Under the pieces are notes generated by a model. The model was not told where the DNA came from and made no database searches. It saw only the letters and a program-made list of their open reading frames with translations. From Phoronis australis (Eukaryota > Phoronida > Phoronidae), in the NCBI GenBank assembly GCA_002633005.1, contig NMRA01000248.1, positions 124,001 to 188,000 of the forward strand: a stretch of 64,000 bases of DNA, in the 5' to 3' direction. Both the position numbers and the translations under genes were made by a program. Positions within the stretch are counted from its first letter, which is position 1; every line of letters starts with the position of its first letter. Shown piece after piece: positions 46,568 to 59,873 of this stretch.

Positions 46568-46717
46568 GCAGGGGCGGATCCAGGATTTTGAGTTGGGGGG
46601 CAAGGTAGAGTATTAGCCAGGATTTTGCTCGTCAGACATTCCCAGCTCCGAACTGCCAAATGGAATTTTAGGGGGGACATGGCCCCCTTGGCCTCCCTCT
46701 AAATCCGTCAGTGTATG
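46568..46717. mobile_element. hAT-like MITE, about 150 bp
   Basis: The left end CAGGGGCGGATCCAGGATTT and the right end CCCTCTAAATCCGTCAGTG are imperfect inverted repeats of the common hAT-like CAGGGGCGGATC... type. TATGGC is found at both borders and may be part of the target duplication. Intronic. Weathered relatives appear near 800, 9720 and 34510-34620. Confidence 0.7.
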
Positions 46718-46729
46718 GCTATCGAACAT

Positions 46730-48992
46730 ATTTTAGCTGTTTAATGTACCTGGGTCATTATCAAATTTTGGGGTCTGAAAATCAACATTATAATCGAGTG
46801 TCAAAATGGCGCGAATGCTTAAATGTTGCTGGTCAGTTTTGAGACGACATCAAGTCGGTGTGGTCGGCTTCCGAATAAACGACTAAGTTTTGAACACGCC
46901 AAAGCAAAAATTTCATAGATGGTAGAAAATGTCGAGCTGAAATGTCAAGACAATTGCAGTCTCCAACGACAAAGCCCCGAGTGGGGAGGCACAACGGATA
47001 TACGGTCCCTGTTTATTGCAAAAAGCCATCACTCATTCAACACTCATTTCAATTTTGGGTTCACGCCCCTGTTCGCTGAGAAATAGCATACATTGAACCC
47101 CTTCCCCCGGAAGAAAACCGTTATCTATTTTTGCCTCCTCCCTTGTGTTGAATTCTTCTGGCAACTCGAGTAGCGATCTCGAGGTACAGAGGGAAAAATG
47201 ATGGCACCATCATTTAATGCTCATTATAAATTTGTTAATACTTTAAGAACTATATTACCTCAAAATTTAATCTCAACCTGGTCTTGGGCGGGTAAGTGAT
47301 CACCTCCTGTTAAGCGATTCTGAGGTACAAGTGATTCTAAATTTAGGTTTGACGTCATTTTGATATCAATAGTAAGACGGTACAATGTGTGCGAGGGAGT
47401 ATTTGTCCTAAGGAAAATAGCTTAATGCGAGTAATTATACAAATGTTCCGTCGGCGATGATGTATTCTCGATCAAAAATGAACTATTCTCCGCCACACAA
47501 GAAAAAAAGTAGCTACCATCAGGAGATCGGTAAGAGAACAGGGAGAGGAAATTAGGCCATCGTCGAGCACTTGACGCCGCGGCGGCTCAATTGTCGGAGC
47601 TCGAGGATTTTTCCCTAGGAGCTGTAACAGTTGTTTTGATGGGCTTGTTGTGATGTCAAGTGACTCTACAGAAAATTCCAAGAGCGTTTTCTAAGCGGCG
47701 AACTTGGCACAGGAATCGACCATCCGAAACCGCTTCACCGGAGCCTGCATAGACTTTGCACATACATGTACCTAGAAACTAGACGGCTCCGAACTTTCGT
47801 GGCTCACGATTAGTCATAAAATGAGTTCAAGTAACTAAGCAACGCAGGATGGGCCTCCCAACCAGGGCACAGGTTGGTCCTTTCACATGGGCGCACCCAA
47901 TGGGCAAAACGGTCCGTCTCAGCGAAACAAAAAGTCCACGGGAATTCTGCGCGGATGCACAATTCGTAAGCTTGAACATAGTGGCTCCGTTTTTTTTTAG
48001 TCCTCGTTGATTTTTGTCAGTAAAAGGTCCGCATATCGAAAAATTCTAGCGCCCCCACCCCTACATTTTCCTACATTTTAGGCTAGGTGCGCCCATGTTT
48101 CATCGCTATCGTCTTTCACTTTTAATTCCACATTGATGTCAGCTGAGTACCGGCAACACCTTTATATAGCCTCATCAGTACTCGACATGTATAAGCTGTG
48201 CTACTGTTACTTCGAATGGCTGACGCAAACCCAATCCTACCTACCCTACACCTGTAGGGTTCTTGTAATAATTCATTGCGTACAAAATCAGAATAAATTG
48301 GCAGGAGCACCTCAGGTGGACAAAATGTGTTGAATACACCGCCGTGTTATGTAATCTCTATAGCATATTTAAAGGGGAAAGAATCCTCACGTGCCAGGCT
48401 AGCCAACCCACGTGGCTTGCCACATAAGGTAGTCAATACAGTCTGGACTTCTATTTCCGGCTTGTACGAAGCCGACTGCGAGCTGGAGTCCAGGACGAGG
48501 CTATATTCTGCACTGCTTAAACCATTCGTTTTCAATGCCGATTTTCGTTTTTGAGTAGTATTCTTAAATACTGTGATACCTAACATAAACACCAAAGAAT
48601 ATGCTACGTGACACACCCATGTATGAAATGTGTCCACCTCAATTTCTCGGAAATACATGTAAGTAATAAAAACAGACAGTATTTTTTATTGAATTGTCTA
48701 ACATGCTTAAGCTGCTTAAGGAGGTCGTTATAAGACTCCGAATAGTTAACCTACATGTAGTGCTTATGACTACACAATTGTTATGAAAAACAATGAATTG
48801 TGTTTTGCACATTCCCCAAAGCATTTTTACATACAGACTGAAGTGAGTAAATGTAGAACAAATAATCCAGTTGGTTTCCACAAAAGGAAGTGAATACATT
48901 ACACTCATGGTTCACTGTATTAGTTCATTTAATGTCCCCACTTGTTAACGCCCACCAAATATGACTTTGAACAACCACCATTTCTATTCCAG
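46730..48992. other. Intron of modular gene
   Basis: No domain-like exon. Open frames at 48327-48658 on both strands lack splice or motif support. Confidence 0.4.
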
Positions 48993-49238
48993 GAGATACG
49001 CGAAACTACTTCCAGAAGTTTGATGGTGTATATGTTGCTGGTGTGAACACAATTGGCAGCATTGCTCAACTGACTTTGAGTTCGTGTATGACCCTATGTT
49101 TGGAGGATAGTTCGTGTAAATCAGCAGATTTCGATGTTTCAGGCAAAATTTGCTACAAGCGTGAAGGAAATAGTTTTGACGGAAATCTTGTTGTATCCAG
49201 ATATTTCTACCATTTCGATATCATAACAAACACACCAG
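48993..49238 (+). CDS. Modular gene: PAN/Apple domain 2 (single exon)
   Basis: A complete PAN/Apple domain of about 82 residues in one phase 1-1 exon (TTCCAG|GA to ACCAG|GTGAGA). NYFQKFDGVYVAGVN opens it. SSCMTLCLEDSSCKSADFD is the central cysteine helix and next Cys; ICYKREGNSF and YFYHFD close it. The one-exon structure contrasts with PAN 1 and PAN 3, which are split by an intron. Confidence 0.9.
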
Positions 49239-49741
49239 GTGAGAGGTACTATGGCTTTTGTCAAAACGTTTAAAAGCCTTGAAGCAACAATTCACTCTGT
49301 TAAACAATCCAAAAATGAAAATCGAATATGGTCTTTTTCTTTGTCTTAAAATCGGTCACATAATATTCCCTTACTGTGACTGGATTACTTTTCAATTTCT
49401 CGGGCAATGCTTACATGTACATGTACTGTACCATTTTCAAGTTCCCCAATTAAGTCTGAAGCGTTTTCTTGAGACGATGACGTTTCGATGTTCTTGTTGG
49501 TAGAAGAGGTAAAATTCTACCACGGTAATGAGTATTATGACGTGATATAATGAGAGTAAAGGGCTCGTTTTGATTTTAGCTTTATCCAGCTGAACAGGAC
49601 GAAATGCAGCTTTATCTCTATAATCAGCAATTGGTTAAACAATTCTAGAATTGCATCTTTTCTTCTGGTGAGTAGAATGGGATAATTGTCAAGCAATTTG
49701 TCATGTCAAATGTTTTGACATTTAAAACTGTTCACTTCCAG

Positions 49742-49813
49742 ATCCCCTGCTTGCTTGTGACAACGTAAAGAGTGATTTATCCGATGGCAACCAGTTTTCA
49801 TGCGGAGCAATAG
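49742..49813 (+). CDS. Modular gene: 72-nt Cys-pair exon
   Basis: The exon (TTCCAG|AT, phase 1; AATAG|GTAGTA, phase 1) encodes DPLLACDNVKSDLSDGNQFS followed by CGAI. Length and phases equal the first exon of Cys-rich module 1 (39437-39508), but the spacing is C-x14-C and the CP is replaced by CG. It may be a diverged half-module whose second half has been lost, or an independent linker. No matching body exon was found before 53091. Confidence 0.6.
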
Positions 49814-50199
49814 GTAGTACAGCTAGATTTTCACTTTCAGTTATGGAGGGTGAGCTGGACGCGGAAGGGTGAGGGTATGGGTAGGCAAGGTGTCAAGAAC
49901 TGGCATAATAGCAAGCAACAAATAAAAATTTCTTTTATATTTCCAAAAACAGTCGAATTTTATAGTAGGTGTAATTTCTTTCCATAAAATAATATAACAT
50001 AACTTTAACAGCCAAAGATGTCTTATTGAAAAATTCCAGGCCATACTATTCCCGGCATCTAGATAGCCTGGCTTCAGGGCGGTGAGTCTATTATACAGAA
50101 TGGCCAGTTCTAAATTTTCTGTTTTGTTAACTAATTTTGCCGATAAGTTGTTGGTTGTCAGGAACCGTACCTCAAGAGTATGGCTTTATGAACACAATA

Positions 50200-50350
50200 G
50201 AAAATGTCATTGAAGCAATGGAATTAGGCTTGATCTGATAACTACAACACTGGATCAAAAGTCAATCGAGCAGACAGAAATTTTTTCAGTGCAAACTCTC
50301 GGGATCAGGAGCTCTAATAATAGAATACGTTGGTTACGTGCGGGAGTTGG
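50200..50350. repeat. Duplicated segment (partner at 52740-52920)
   Basis: Shared ordered words: GCAATGGAATTAGGCTTGAT, TGATAACTACAACACTGGAT, CAGTGCAAACTCTCG and GTGCGGGAGTTG. About 70% identity by eye. The copies stand on either side of the minus-strand retrotransposon fragment. Confidence 0.6.
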
Positions 50351-50359
50351 CATTCGAGG

Positions 50360-51620
50360 GCTGGAGTTCTATGGTTTACACCGAGTGGTCTTAAAGTGCT
50401 TAAATTCCACAATTTCGTATCAAAACATTAAAAAACAAAAAAAAAAAACAACCCCAGCAGTCTACCAGCTACCAACACCCGCGAACGTTATCCGACGATA
50501 TGTTGATTAGCTGGTCTCTAGTTACGAGCATTTATTGGTCGAAACGTACTACGTAAAATCGGGACAACCAATCACACCACTAGTCATCTTCCATTCTGTT
50601 TAGCAAAAAATCGTCGGATATTACTTCTAGATTTTCATGGTTTGTGGTATAAAATGGAAGGGCAAGGTGTTCGTTTTTGGTGGTTATGACAACTAAGTAT
50701 TTGGCCATGCTGTGGATCTTTTCACTTTCCCACGGGACATCGGAAAAGCTAGGATTTGGCGCGAGTTTGTACAAGGAACTCGCGTGCTGATGGAGATGAC
50801 ACACTGGATCTGGGTACGTTCACGTTTCGTGAACACAAAGTCACAGAGGCTGTGCGGCGACTCGGACTCGGTGCACTTGTTCTCAACGGTCGTATAAGCT
50901 ACATGCGGACTTACAACTCTCTCAGGATTAAAAATACGTTTTGTCTTCGTTATTGCTACACGTCGTTGATTCACTATTATGGCGATCAACTGAATGCCTG
51001 GCGGGAGATTTGAGTAACAGCCCTGCTACTTTTGACCTGGGATAAGTAGTAAACATATTTATGATCGACATATGTCCCGAATAATAGATAAATGATACGT
51101 GCGTCGCAAACTCGTTACCAGAGACGAAAAGGAGACCGAGTTAGGCGATATAAGGTTATTTATTATGACTAATACAATTACAATATAATGAATACCGGTA
51201 ACATACAAATGGTAATCTCTGGTAAGATGGGCAATAAAAAGCGCCACAAGAGATGTTGTAAAAACGCATTCCCCTCCTTTGAAAGTGGTTTTGCTAAGTC
51301 TTTTTCCCGTCACATGGTACATATTTCGTATCTGAAGTTCCCAGAGAATGAAGATGGGGTATTTTGCTTGACGTATCTGAAATATTGTAAAAACGGCCCA
51401 TTTTTTGTGAATAAGGTTTGAGGTATCCTAGTGCTATACGAAAAGTACCACGAACAGTCCTCACGCGGTACAAAGATGTCATTTCTTCTATATTTTATTT
51501 CTTGTAAGGCTTCAAAGGACGAAAGCCCGATGAAGCCGTATAAAACCAAAATTAGAACCTGTTATTACGGATTAATGATCTGTTATTACAAATTGGTAAA
51601 ATGTAATTTGGGATTAACAC
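50360..51620. other. Intron of modular gene, nothing recognised
   Basis: Overlapping short open frames on both strands without motifs or splice support. Confidence 0.35.
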
Positions 51621-51624
51621 TCTT

Positions 51625-52675
51625 ACTTAAAACCCGTGCCACACCGTGGTGGATAAGGCCTCTGTGACCGAACGCCATCGAATCCTATTCTTCTGCATCT
51701 GTCTTATTTGCTGCTTGTTGTATCCGGTTTCACGAAGTTCGGCTTCCATTGCCCTCCTCCACGTTAAGACTGGTCTTCCCTGGTCGACAACTTCCTTGCG
51801 GGTTCCAGGACAGGGCTTGTTTCGTGATGCTTTCGTCAGGTTTTCTGAGGGTGTGTCCAACCCACCTCCATTTTCGCCGCCAAATCTCTTCATTTGGGAT
51901 TCTATCCGACCATTCAATCTGTAGGATTTGTCACAGACATCTATTTACAAAGACCTGGACTCTATTAACCAATGTTTTTTTGCAAGTCTCCTCGTCTCTG
52001 AACCGTAAAGAAAAACAGACGTCACATTAGAGTTGAAGATTCTTAAATTTGACTAGAGTGAGTAGGTCTTTGAGCGCCATACTGGCTTTAGCATATAGCG
52101 TGTGTCTGACGAGATTTCTTGATGCGTGCTTTAATGTCCTCTTCCGTTCCCCCACTTGTGCTAACGACACTCCCCAGATAAGTAAACTCTGAGACATCTT
52201 CAGGATAACATTATTTACTTGTCTGCTATGTATACGCATCGTCTTAATCTTCTCGGTGTTGATGGACAGACCTACTCGTTTAGGAGTCTCTGACAGTGCG
52301 GCTGTCCTTGTACACAAATCTTGGAAGCCGTGTGACAGAAGACATAAGTCATCTGCATGCTCTAGGTTATCTAATCGTTTCGTAAATGTCCATTGGATTC
52401 CTGCTGGTTGACCCGAAAAAACAACTTTGGTAATCCAGTCCAGTACTACTAGGAACAGTAAAGGAGAGAGAAGGCAACCATGTCGGACTCCTGAATTAAC
52501 AGGGAACGGTTGAGTCAGCTGTCCTTCATGCAACACCTGACATGTAAAGTCTTCGTAAAGTTTTGTAACTAGTATGACAATTTTCACAGGTTTACCATAG
52601 TGCCTCAGAATCTTCCAGGTAGCGTTTCGACCAATACTATCAAAGGCCTTACGAAAGTCTATAAAATTCATGTAG
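51625..52675 (-). pseudogene. Non-LTR retrotransposon fragment (RT domain to 3' end)
   Basis: Reading the minus strand from 52671: NFIDFRKAFDSIGR, LYEDFTCQVLHEGQL, SGVRHGCLLSPLLFLVVLDW, then LEHADDLCLLSHG. The catalytic F-A-DD box has H for F but both aspartates remain. GLSINTEKIKTMRI follows. After a stop and frame shifts at about 52027 the C-terminal part continues to 51627, ending TWRRAMEAELRETGY and RIRWRSVTEAL. Upstream RT motifs are missing (5' truncation). It lies antisense in the intron before PAN 3. It is a different family from the fragment at 34.7 kb. Confidence 0.85.
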
Positions 52676-52739
52676 AGGGAGGAATTGCACTCATTGATTG
52701 TTCACGAGTCTCGCTTGATGATTCCATTGTGTACAAAAA

Positions 52740-52920
52740 CGGCAAATTGAAAATGAAGCAATGAAATTAGGCTTGATTTGATAGCTACAGCACTCGATGA
52801 AAACTCAGTCCAGCTGATAATCGGAAATTCACAGTGCAAACTGTCGCAAGATATTTCGGGGTCGCCTGCTCAATTATTTATGGTTCATGTGTGGGAGTTG
52901 TCAATAATTTGTTGTCGAAC
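52740..52920. repeat. Duplicated segment (partner at 50200-50350)
   Basis: Contains GCAATGAAATTAGGCTTGAT, TGATAGCTACAGCACTCGAT, CAGTGCAAACTGTCG and GTGTGGGAGTTG in the same order as the partner copy. Confidence 0.6.
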
Positions 52921-53090
52921 TCACATATGTAGGGTTTGTGTTCATTTTCTAGGACATTAGAAAGAAAACGACACACTTACGTTGTTGAGTAGTTTAATAC
53001 TTGCTACTCTCAATATGTCGGTATAATACATGTAGTAACCGGTTTATTTATAATTGTCAAAAAATAAAATAAGCCACTTTAATTCTTCAG

Positions 53091-53237
53091 CCACCTGGAT
53101 GGAACATTTTACTTACGTCCAAGATGCAGCAATAAGCGGATACAATAATGAGAGGTTGGGCGTCGCTAAAAACGAATGCCTCAAACGGTGTCACGATTCG
53201 GTCAAATGCAAAACTGTAGATTTCTTCGAAAAAACAG
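53091..53237 (+). CDS. Modular gene: PAN/Apple domain 3, first exon
   Basis: The exon (TTCTTCAG|CC, phase 1; AACAG|GTAAGG, phase 1) encodes WMEHFTYVQDAAISGY, then KNECLKRCHDSVKCKTVDFF, the PAN cysteine helix plus the third Cys. Phase and domain logic place its second half at 60278, across an intron of 7 kb. Confidence 0.85.
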
Positions 53238-53734
53238 GTAAGGTTGTTTTCTTAAGTGTCTCTACGATCTGTGTTAACAGCGCTGTTTAATCACACTCAA
53301 GTGTTCAATGAAATGTTTTACTTTTCTTAGCAAAAATCTCACTTCTTCAATCCGTAAGCAGTCGCATTTCACAAGTCAAATGGTTCAATGAACACAACAA
53401 AACCCTCCGGTTGGATACCTACATGTCTGACCAGTTGTTTAAGAAACGAGACAAAATTATCTTCACTGTTACTATTAGTTACTGATTGGACCATGAAAAT
53501 CCTGCATCAGGTACCTCATTCAGTGTTTGAAACACCAAATGTATGCAATATCTACCGAAAACAAAATACATTTTTGTGTTATATTTTCCATTTTCTGTAA
53601 GACTTATGTCCTATCTTATCTAATGTCTTTTCTTGCTATAATATGTTTGTATAATGTCAATGTTTAAAGAGGCGATATCGCAGAGGACCCCTGGCATCCG
53701 GATTTACTGTGCTTTACTTCCTAGTAGCACACGT

Positions 53735-54075
53735 TTTTAACCCTTATTAAATGGTTAGAAGAAATCATAAGGAACCACGCAGTACCTATCCCATAACCAA
53801 TATACAATCCATAGTCGAAGAAAGTTTAAATAAACGCGTCGCTCAAGATTCCGACCCGAAGAACACACCGTCATTTTGAACTAATCGCGAAACCGGAAGT
53901 ACAATTCATTCAGGAACCCAGGCTTAAGAATGCTGGCTGTGCGACTGGAGCAGTGTCTGTTACCAGCCTGCAAACGGGGATAAAATAATCGACAGTGGAC
54001 CTTAACTTTAATGAAACCAAAATAGGGACAATTTGTACTGAAACTGTTTACAAAATGGAGCAAAATAAATTTTGC
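53735..54075. repeat. Duplicated segment, copy 1
   Basis: Matches 55703-56045 over about 330 bases (for example GAAGTACAATTCATTCAGGA, GCGACTGGAGCAGTG and CAAACGGGGATAAAA). Identity is roughly 75-80% by eye. Same orientation, 2 kb apart. Confidence 0.85.
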
Positions 54076-55702
54076 TTTCATTCTCTTGAAGCTCCCTTCA
54101 AAAGCCATCATGGTTTTGTTTCATACAATAGAGTTCTTAATAAGGCAAATTACCGTTCCTCGTAACATTTTATACCTCCATGGACTACATAATTTTAGTG
54201 ATTGCTCCTGGGGGTCCAGGGGGGAGTTGCCCCCAGGTGCCAGCAAAGGGGTACAAGGGAGGAGTGCAAACCGGGTGGGCGATAAATGGGTGTTGACCCC
54301 CTTCTATGGGGTTCATGGGAGCAGTGCTAAACATGTAAAACCAATGGGGTATACCACACGAGTGTTAAGCCCCTCCCATCGTCACAAATTTTGGTTGTTC
54401 CCCTCACCATTAACAACATGTGCTGAGGTGGTGATAAAGTTTGTCCCTCGTTTTGAGCATTCCACCCGGTCCAAGGACTTTTGCTTGTAATGACTGGTGG
54501 CCATCATGTTTTCCAACTTTTCCTTACAAAGTGCTCCCAGCTCACTGCTCGTTTCATGTCCACCCAACAATTTTGAATGTGTTTCCTATAGAATACGCCA
54601 GGCTGGTATACCTGTGCAGACAATTGGTTTGTGCACTGGGTGTAACACAAGTAAGAAGAAGAAAGAAAGACAATTTATCACTATCACAACACTGTATTCC
54701 ATTTTGCTACTCCCTCACATATAATGTTTGTAGAAGTACATTGACAACAAAGTATGTGCAGAAGGCACAGCGTAACCTGTGCTGTAGCGTTCACTGCAGA
54801 AGAAAACGGCATCGGGACTGCGATCGACTTGTCTTCCAACCCTGAACAGAACACACAAAATGAAAGATAATGCGTCATATTATTGAATAACAAATAATCC
54901 TTACCTTTCTGCATCCTTAGCAAACGTAAAAAATGACACGTCTGGGGTTTTCGTGGATGAATTAGTGCGATTTATCGCACTGCAAAATGCGCCATTCCGA
55001 TTGTTATCGCTCTTCCTACTTGACCGTTGCTTATTCACCACTTGGCGGTGCTAGTAGTAGCGATAATTGCGAACTCACAAGTGAACTTTCCTACTATACT
55101 ACACTCCTTGGTTCCACCCGCTAGAAAATTTATTCCACTATTTAGATTTTCTTAGACTTTCAATGTGCTATAGAGATGCCCGAGAGCTTCCAGTTGGTAC
55201 ATATTTCATTACTATTGGAAGTGTGTGTTACCCTATTTTTTAACTAACGCCCGAAGACTGCTTCATTTGCGGACGTATACGACAGCTGTTGTGCCCTCTA
55301 GTGACACTTTTATTCTTCCGTTTTCTTCTGTATCTTTGAGTTCCTTGGCAGAGTTTTATGAAATTTGTTACATAGGTATCTATTGACAAACCGATGACAC
55401 CTTTGTGTTCTCAGATAGATTTGACGTAGTGCACGCCTCCTAGTGGTCATTTTATTACTTTTGAGCTTGTTTTTGCGTCGGTCAATCTCAGAATGATGAA
55501 TATGAAAATTGGCAGTTGTGTTTCTAATGGGAAGAGGGGCTGGCGACGTTGTTCGAACGGCTACCATTACCGTGGCGCCTCCTAGTAACAGTGTTTTTTT
55601 GCGTCCGTGGCTTTATCTCCTAAATCCTCTGCAGAATCTTTGTTAAACTTGGCAAGTGCATTTGTAAGAACGAGAACGGATGTTAAAGTCCTTGTCTCAC
55701 GC

Positions 55703-56045
55703 GTTGTTAACCCTTATTACATGGTTAGAAGATGTTATAAGGATCCAAGAAGTACCTACCCCATAACTAATACACGATCCGTACTCGAAAACAGTTTAAA
55801 TGAACGCGCCACTCACGATTCGCACCCGAAGAAACACCGCCATTTTGAACTTGCCGCGAACCCGGAAGTACAATTCATTCAGGAACCCAGGCCGAGAAAA
55901 CGCCGTCAGTGCGACTGGAGCAGTGCCTGTACTGTTACCAGCCAGCAAACGGGGATAAAAAAATCGACAGCGCGCCTTAATTTTGATAAAATCAAACTAC
56001 GGACAATTTTATGGAATTTGCTGAAGAAATGTGGCGAATAAATTT
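55703..56045. repeat. Duplicated segment, copy 2 (with open frame)
   Basis: Partner of 53735-54075. Here the plus frame stays open for over 100 residues (part of a 144-codon frame from 55607, basic, without recognisable motifs), whereas copy 1 is interrupted. It could be a repeat-derived frame. I do not call it a gene. Confidence 0.75.
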
Positions 56046-56049
56046 TGAC

Positions 56050-59000
56050 AGAAATTATTTTGCCAGACTCGGGACCGCAGCCTATCGGACCCGGTGCGGA
56101 TCGAGACCAGACACTGGCGAACGGTAAATGCATGCGGTTGCAAGCTGTTTTGTCGAAGTAAAATGGTCAAATGATAAATGCTGCATATATTCAAGGGTAG
56201 TTTCAGACACTTGCATGAAATTACGGGCTGGTTAGTCCTGTGTCACACTGCCGCGGCAGACCTTAGTTAGCCTCAGTCACCAGCTACCAGTGAAGACTAT
56301 AGTCAAAATACAGCTTGTTAGTAGGCCTATACAGCTTTGCGCCAAGACTACCCTTAGGCCTAACTGGTCGCTGGCCACAAACACAAAAAACACGAAAATT
56401 GAACAAAGTTTCTTTTTTGTAGCAACGTTTGTCAAAATGTATCAACGTTAAATCTTCACAAATTACAAAGTAGCCGATTGAACATGCCTTTCAGTTCAGC
56501 AAAAGTCGACATTGTAGGTGCCGCCAGAAATGAGACGAAGTCCAACGGGAATTGTGAGCACATTTATCACTTAATGAGTAACAACTGCGAGGCTGAAATT
56601 TGGTGAACACTGCTAAATCGTGCAGAATAGTAAGTAAAGATATGTCTAACTAAATTTCACCGTAATTTGTTGGCGAAAACAATTTACACAAAGTTTTAAA
56701 CTCGTAACTCATCCCGCTGTCCTCCAATATGGCCGACGCGATCCAAACAAAGTGACCCAAATTTCGCCACAAAACTTGCAATAACTTTACAGTGCTTGCC
56801 CCGATTTTGATACTTTTTCGATTTTTACTGAGTAGAATGTACTACCTTTCCGATGATAGCAAAGTACTTTTTCAAAACGAGGAAAAAAATAAAACCGAAA
56901 AAAAATTGGTTCGACCCATATTGGTTCCTAGGTTCGACCCGCCTACGTAAGGAACTAAACACCAATGCTATTTTAACATACTAAGTACGCGTAACATTCC
57001 AAAAAAATCAACGACCACTAACTACAAACTATAAATACACTACATATGCAAACGAATCACGATATATTACTAATAAAACAAAATAATGAAGACTTTTCGA
57101 GCAAGCCATAGCACATTCAGTTACAAGGAAAAAATGGCGGCGTTCAGGACAAGTTCCTGAACTGATGAGCCGGAAATGTGGGTACGGAAATAACCGATGA
57201 CAACCGGTAATCATACGCTCAGAGAGAAGGGTCAAATACTGTTACAAAATCGCTTTTGGCAAGAAAGGCGAAAAGAATATAAAGAAAGGGTGTCGAAAAT
57301 AAGAATTTATGTAGTAAGTATTTTCGGATACTGGAACCACATGGGCAGTTTGCAACAAGGACTTTAACGACTTTCAGACAAATCCAACTTCCGCTGTGAC
57401 TACTAGCGGCAGTTTTACTCTGTGTCTTTGAAGTTCGTTGCCGTATTTGTATAAAATTTGACAATGAAGTTACTATTAAAAAAGGCATTGCTACCTTTCC
57501 GTTTTCAAATTGTCATTTCATAATTTTTGATTTAGTGTTTTGGCGCCCGTCTCTACTGGTCAAATCACTCTTAAGTAGCAAATTCTGATAGAACCTATAG
57601 AATCAAAAAATTCTACATGACCAGTCACAGAATTGACTGAAATTTTACCAGTGGATTAATATCCACCTCAAAAGACACCAACCACCATAATACACTCATT
57701 GACCTCTTCGTTTACTTTTATACACCCCTGAATTTTTTACTTGAAACATGCAAAAAAGTAAGGTAAAAATGACCTCTTTTGGTAACAGAACTAACCTGTG
57801 TAGATTGAAAACAGATATTCAATACTGTGTAGCATGTATATTAGTCATTCTCCAGTCCACAAATATAATTTGCATAGAAATGAAATTACCGTGCTTCGTG
57901 GGGGTACTCGTGTTGTCATACCACCTAATTTGAATAGCCAAACTCAACGTTATTGGCAAGGGTATAACAAGCTGTAAGAAAATGACTCATGAAATTTGAA
58001 GACGATGAACAGAAGTTACCATAATAAAGGTCAGAAGTCTGGTATTTTTTATTTCATGCTTAGATATTCGACTGAAATGTGCATTTTTGGTTGTCAAGTG
58101 TCAAGTACTTGCTGTAATTGCTTTTAGTAATATAAAATACAAACAGTGACTGAAAGTTTTTAATTGACAGTAGAAACGTTACAGTGTATTTAGCGAGTAG
58201 AATTATATTGGCAGTTTCTTTGCTCACAGACTTTTTGGTTGTATCAGAGTTGTCATCAGGCTTTTAGTGAAGAGGGTAATTTCAGCAAGTGACTCCTTGT
58301 GCCGCTACAGTAGTAGAACTTCCTGCTCATAGAAATATGGCTGTTGTAGTGTACAGTTTTAAGAGGTAGTCTCCATGAAAATGCTCACATGAAGAGGTCG
58401 TTATCAAAATGGGAAGCTGAGCAATCTACATGAAATGTGAGTGAGTCAGTTTTTGAGTATGAACTCACCTGGTCAGAGTGGGCATGTTTGGTATATAGGA
58501 AATATATACAAAATATTTGTACTAATCGTTGTTTCCGTAAGGGTTAAGTCCAAGGGGGAGCTTCAGATACCGACAAAATTCTCGTCAGATAATTATTTGA
58601 CAGACATCACGGTGTACAGTTTTTAAAAATGCCAGCTACACTTATTTCAGAAACACCAAGTTCATTGGATTTAATAATTACATCCTCCAGCAGGTTTACG
58701 TATTACAAACTCTCACCCTAACACCTCACTACATCACCAGCCTCAAAGAATGTCCTACCTGCAAATGTTTGAATTCAGGAACAAGAGCCATTATCTGGAT
58801 TATCATGTTGAAGTAAATGGAAATAGGACATTTTATGCAAGGGGAAATTTTTACACTCACGCCAGTTATACAGGAATTGTCTAACAAAGGCAGCTTTTTA
58901 GGTGCACAATAATCCAGAAAAGCCATAACATCAATGGCAAAAATTGGTTTATGCAGTCAAGATTCTTTCCGAGTGGCCGCTTAAGCAAAAATTGCTAAAA

Positions 59001-59870
59001 ATTCTTTGGGCTAAAACGTATTGTCTCTGAACTACATGTAACAACACAGCTCTCAAATCACAGAGACGATTTCATACCCCATTTCTAAGCCTGTTGAAAG
59101 GTAAAAGTTATTTTTTTCTGGTTACATGGTGCACTCAGTACCAATTTGAAGTGAATGTCACCCCACATGAAAATCGCTAGGGTTAACAGAAAATGGGTGT
59201 GACGGCTCAGTTGCAGTTCTAATTTTGGCATTCCTGTCTATGACAAGAATTTGTCCCTCAAATTATGCGTCAACCTGTTATAGAACAGAAAGCACATTCC
59301 AAAACAGCTCAGCGCACAGCTAACCGGTAACCTAATTAGGCTCAGTGTACGGTGGACTTTAATTCAGCCGAATAGCCGGATAAGGATTAAGGACTGGCCT
59401 GCACCTACCTTGAATAATACACCACGGAACTCTTTTACTTTTTGGTGGAAATATTGCTACTGACGAGTTCTTGTCTGTGCCGAGCTATACATGTAGGTGC
59501 TACGCCAAATTTCCAACCATTTTTCTTTTCCTTTCCATTGTTTCCTTTATTCTATCCCTTTGTTGGCGAACATCTTTGCGCTGTTTTATGACTCTAGGTA
59601 TACAGGTACATTTCGGGTGAACTCGGTGTGCCGGTATTTGAAATGCATAATAAGACTTTGGAGTTTGTTCATTTGGTTGATATAATTTAGATATCCTGCT
59701 TTTTGCTTCTAGTTATGCTTATGCTGCTGCGGTATGTGCTTCATTTTAAAACATAAGATGATTTTTGTCTAAAAAGTCAGACCACTCCACTCATGGCAGT
59801 GTTGTTAATTTGTTGCATGCACAAAGCAGGGGCGGTTTATGGTCTGGGAAAGAAATTTATTATTTCTTGT
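56050..59870. other. Intron of modular gene, nothing recognised
   Basis: Long AT-rich intron stretch between the two exons of PAN 3. No domain-like exon or clear mobile-element ends seen. Confidence 0.4.
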
Positions 59871-59873
59871 GTC

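Noticed and set aside
50281-50392. Frame CKLSGSGALIIEY after TTTTTTCAG, and its twin CKLSQDISGSPAQL at 52835, looked like second halves of PAN domains.
   Set aside because: The similarity between the two places extends well upstream of the putative acceptor, as expected for a dispersed repeat, and no first-half exon accompanies them.
54190-54845. Two overlapping 134-codon plus-strand frames.
   Set aside because: They run through G- and C-rich low-complexity DNA, lack motifs, and lie inside the PAN 3 intron.
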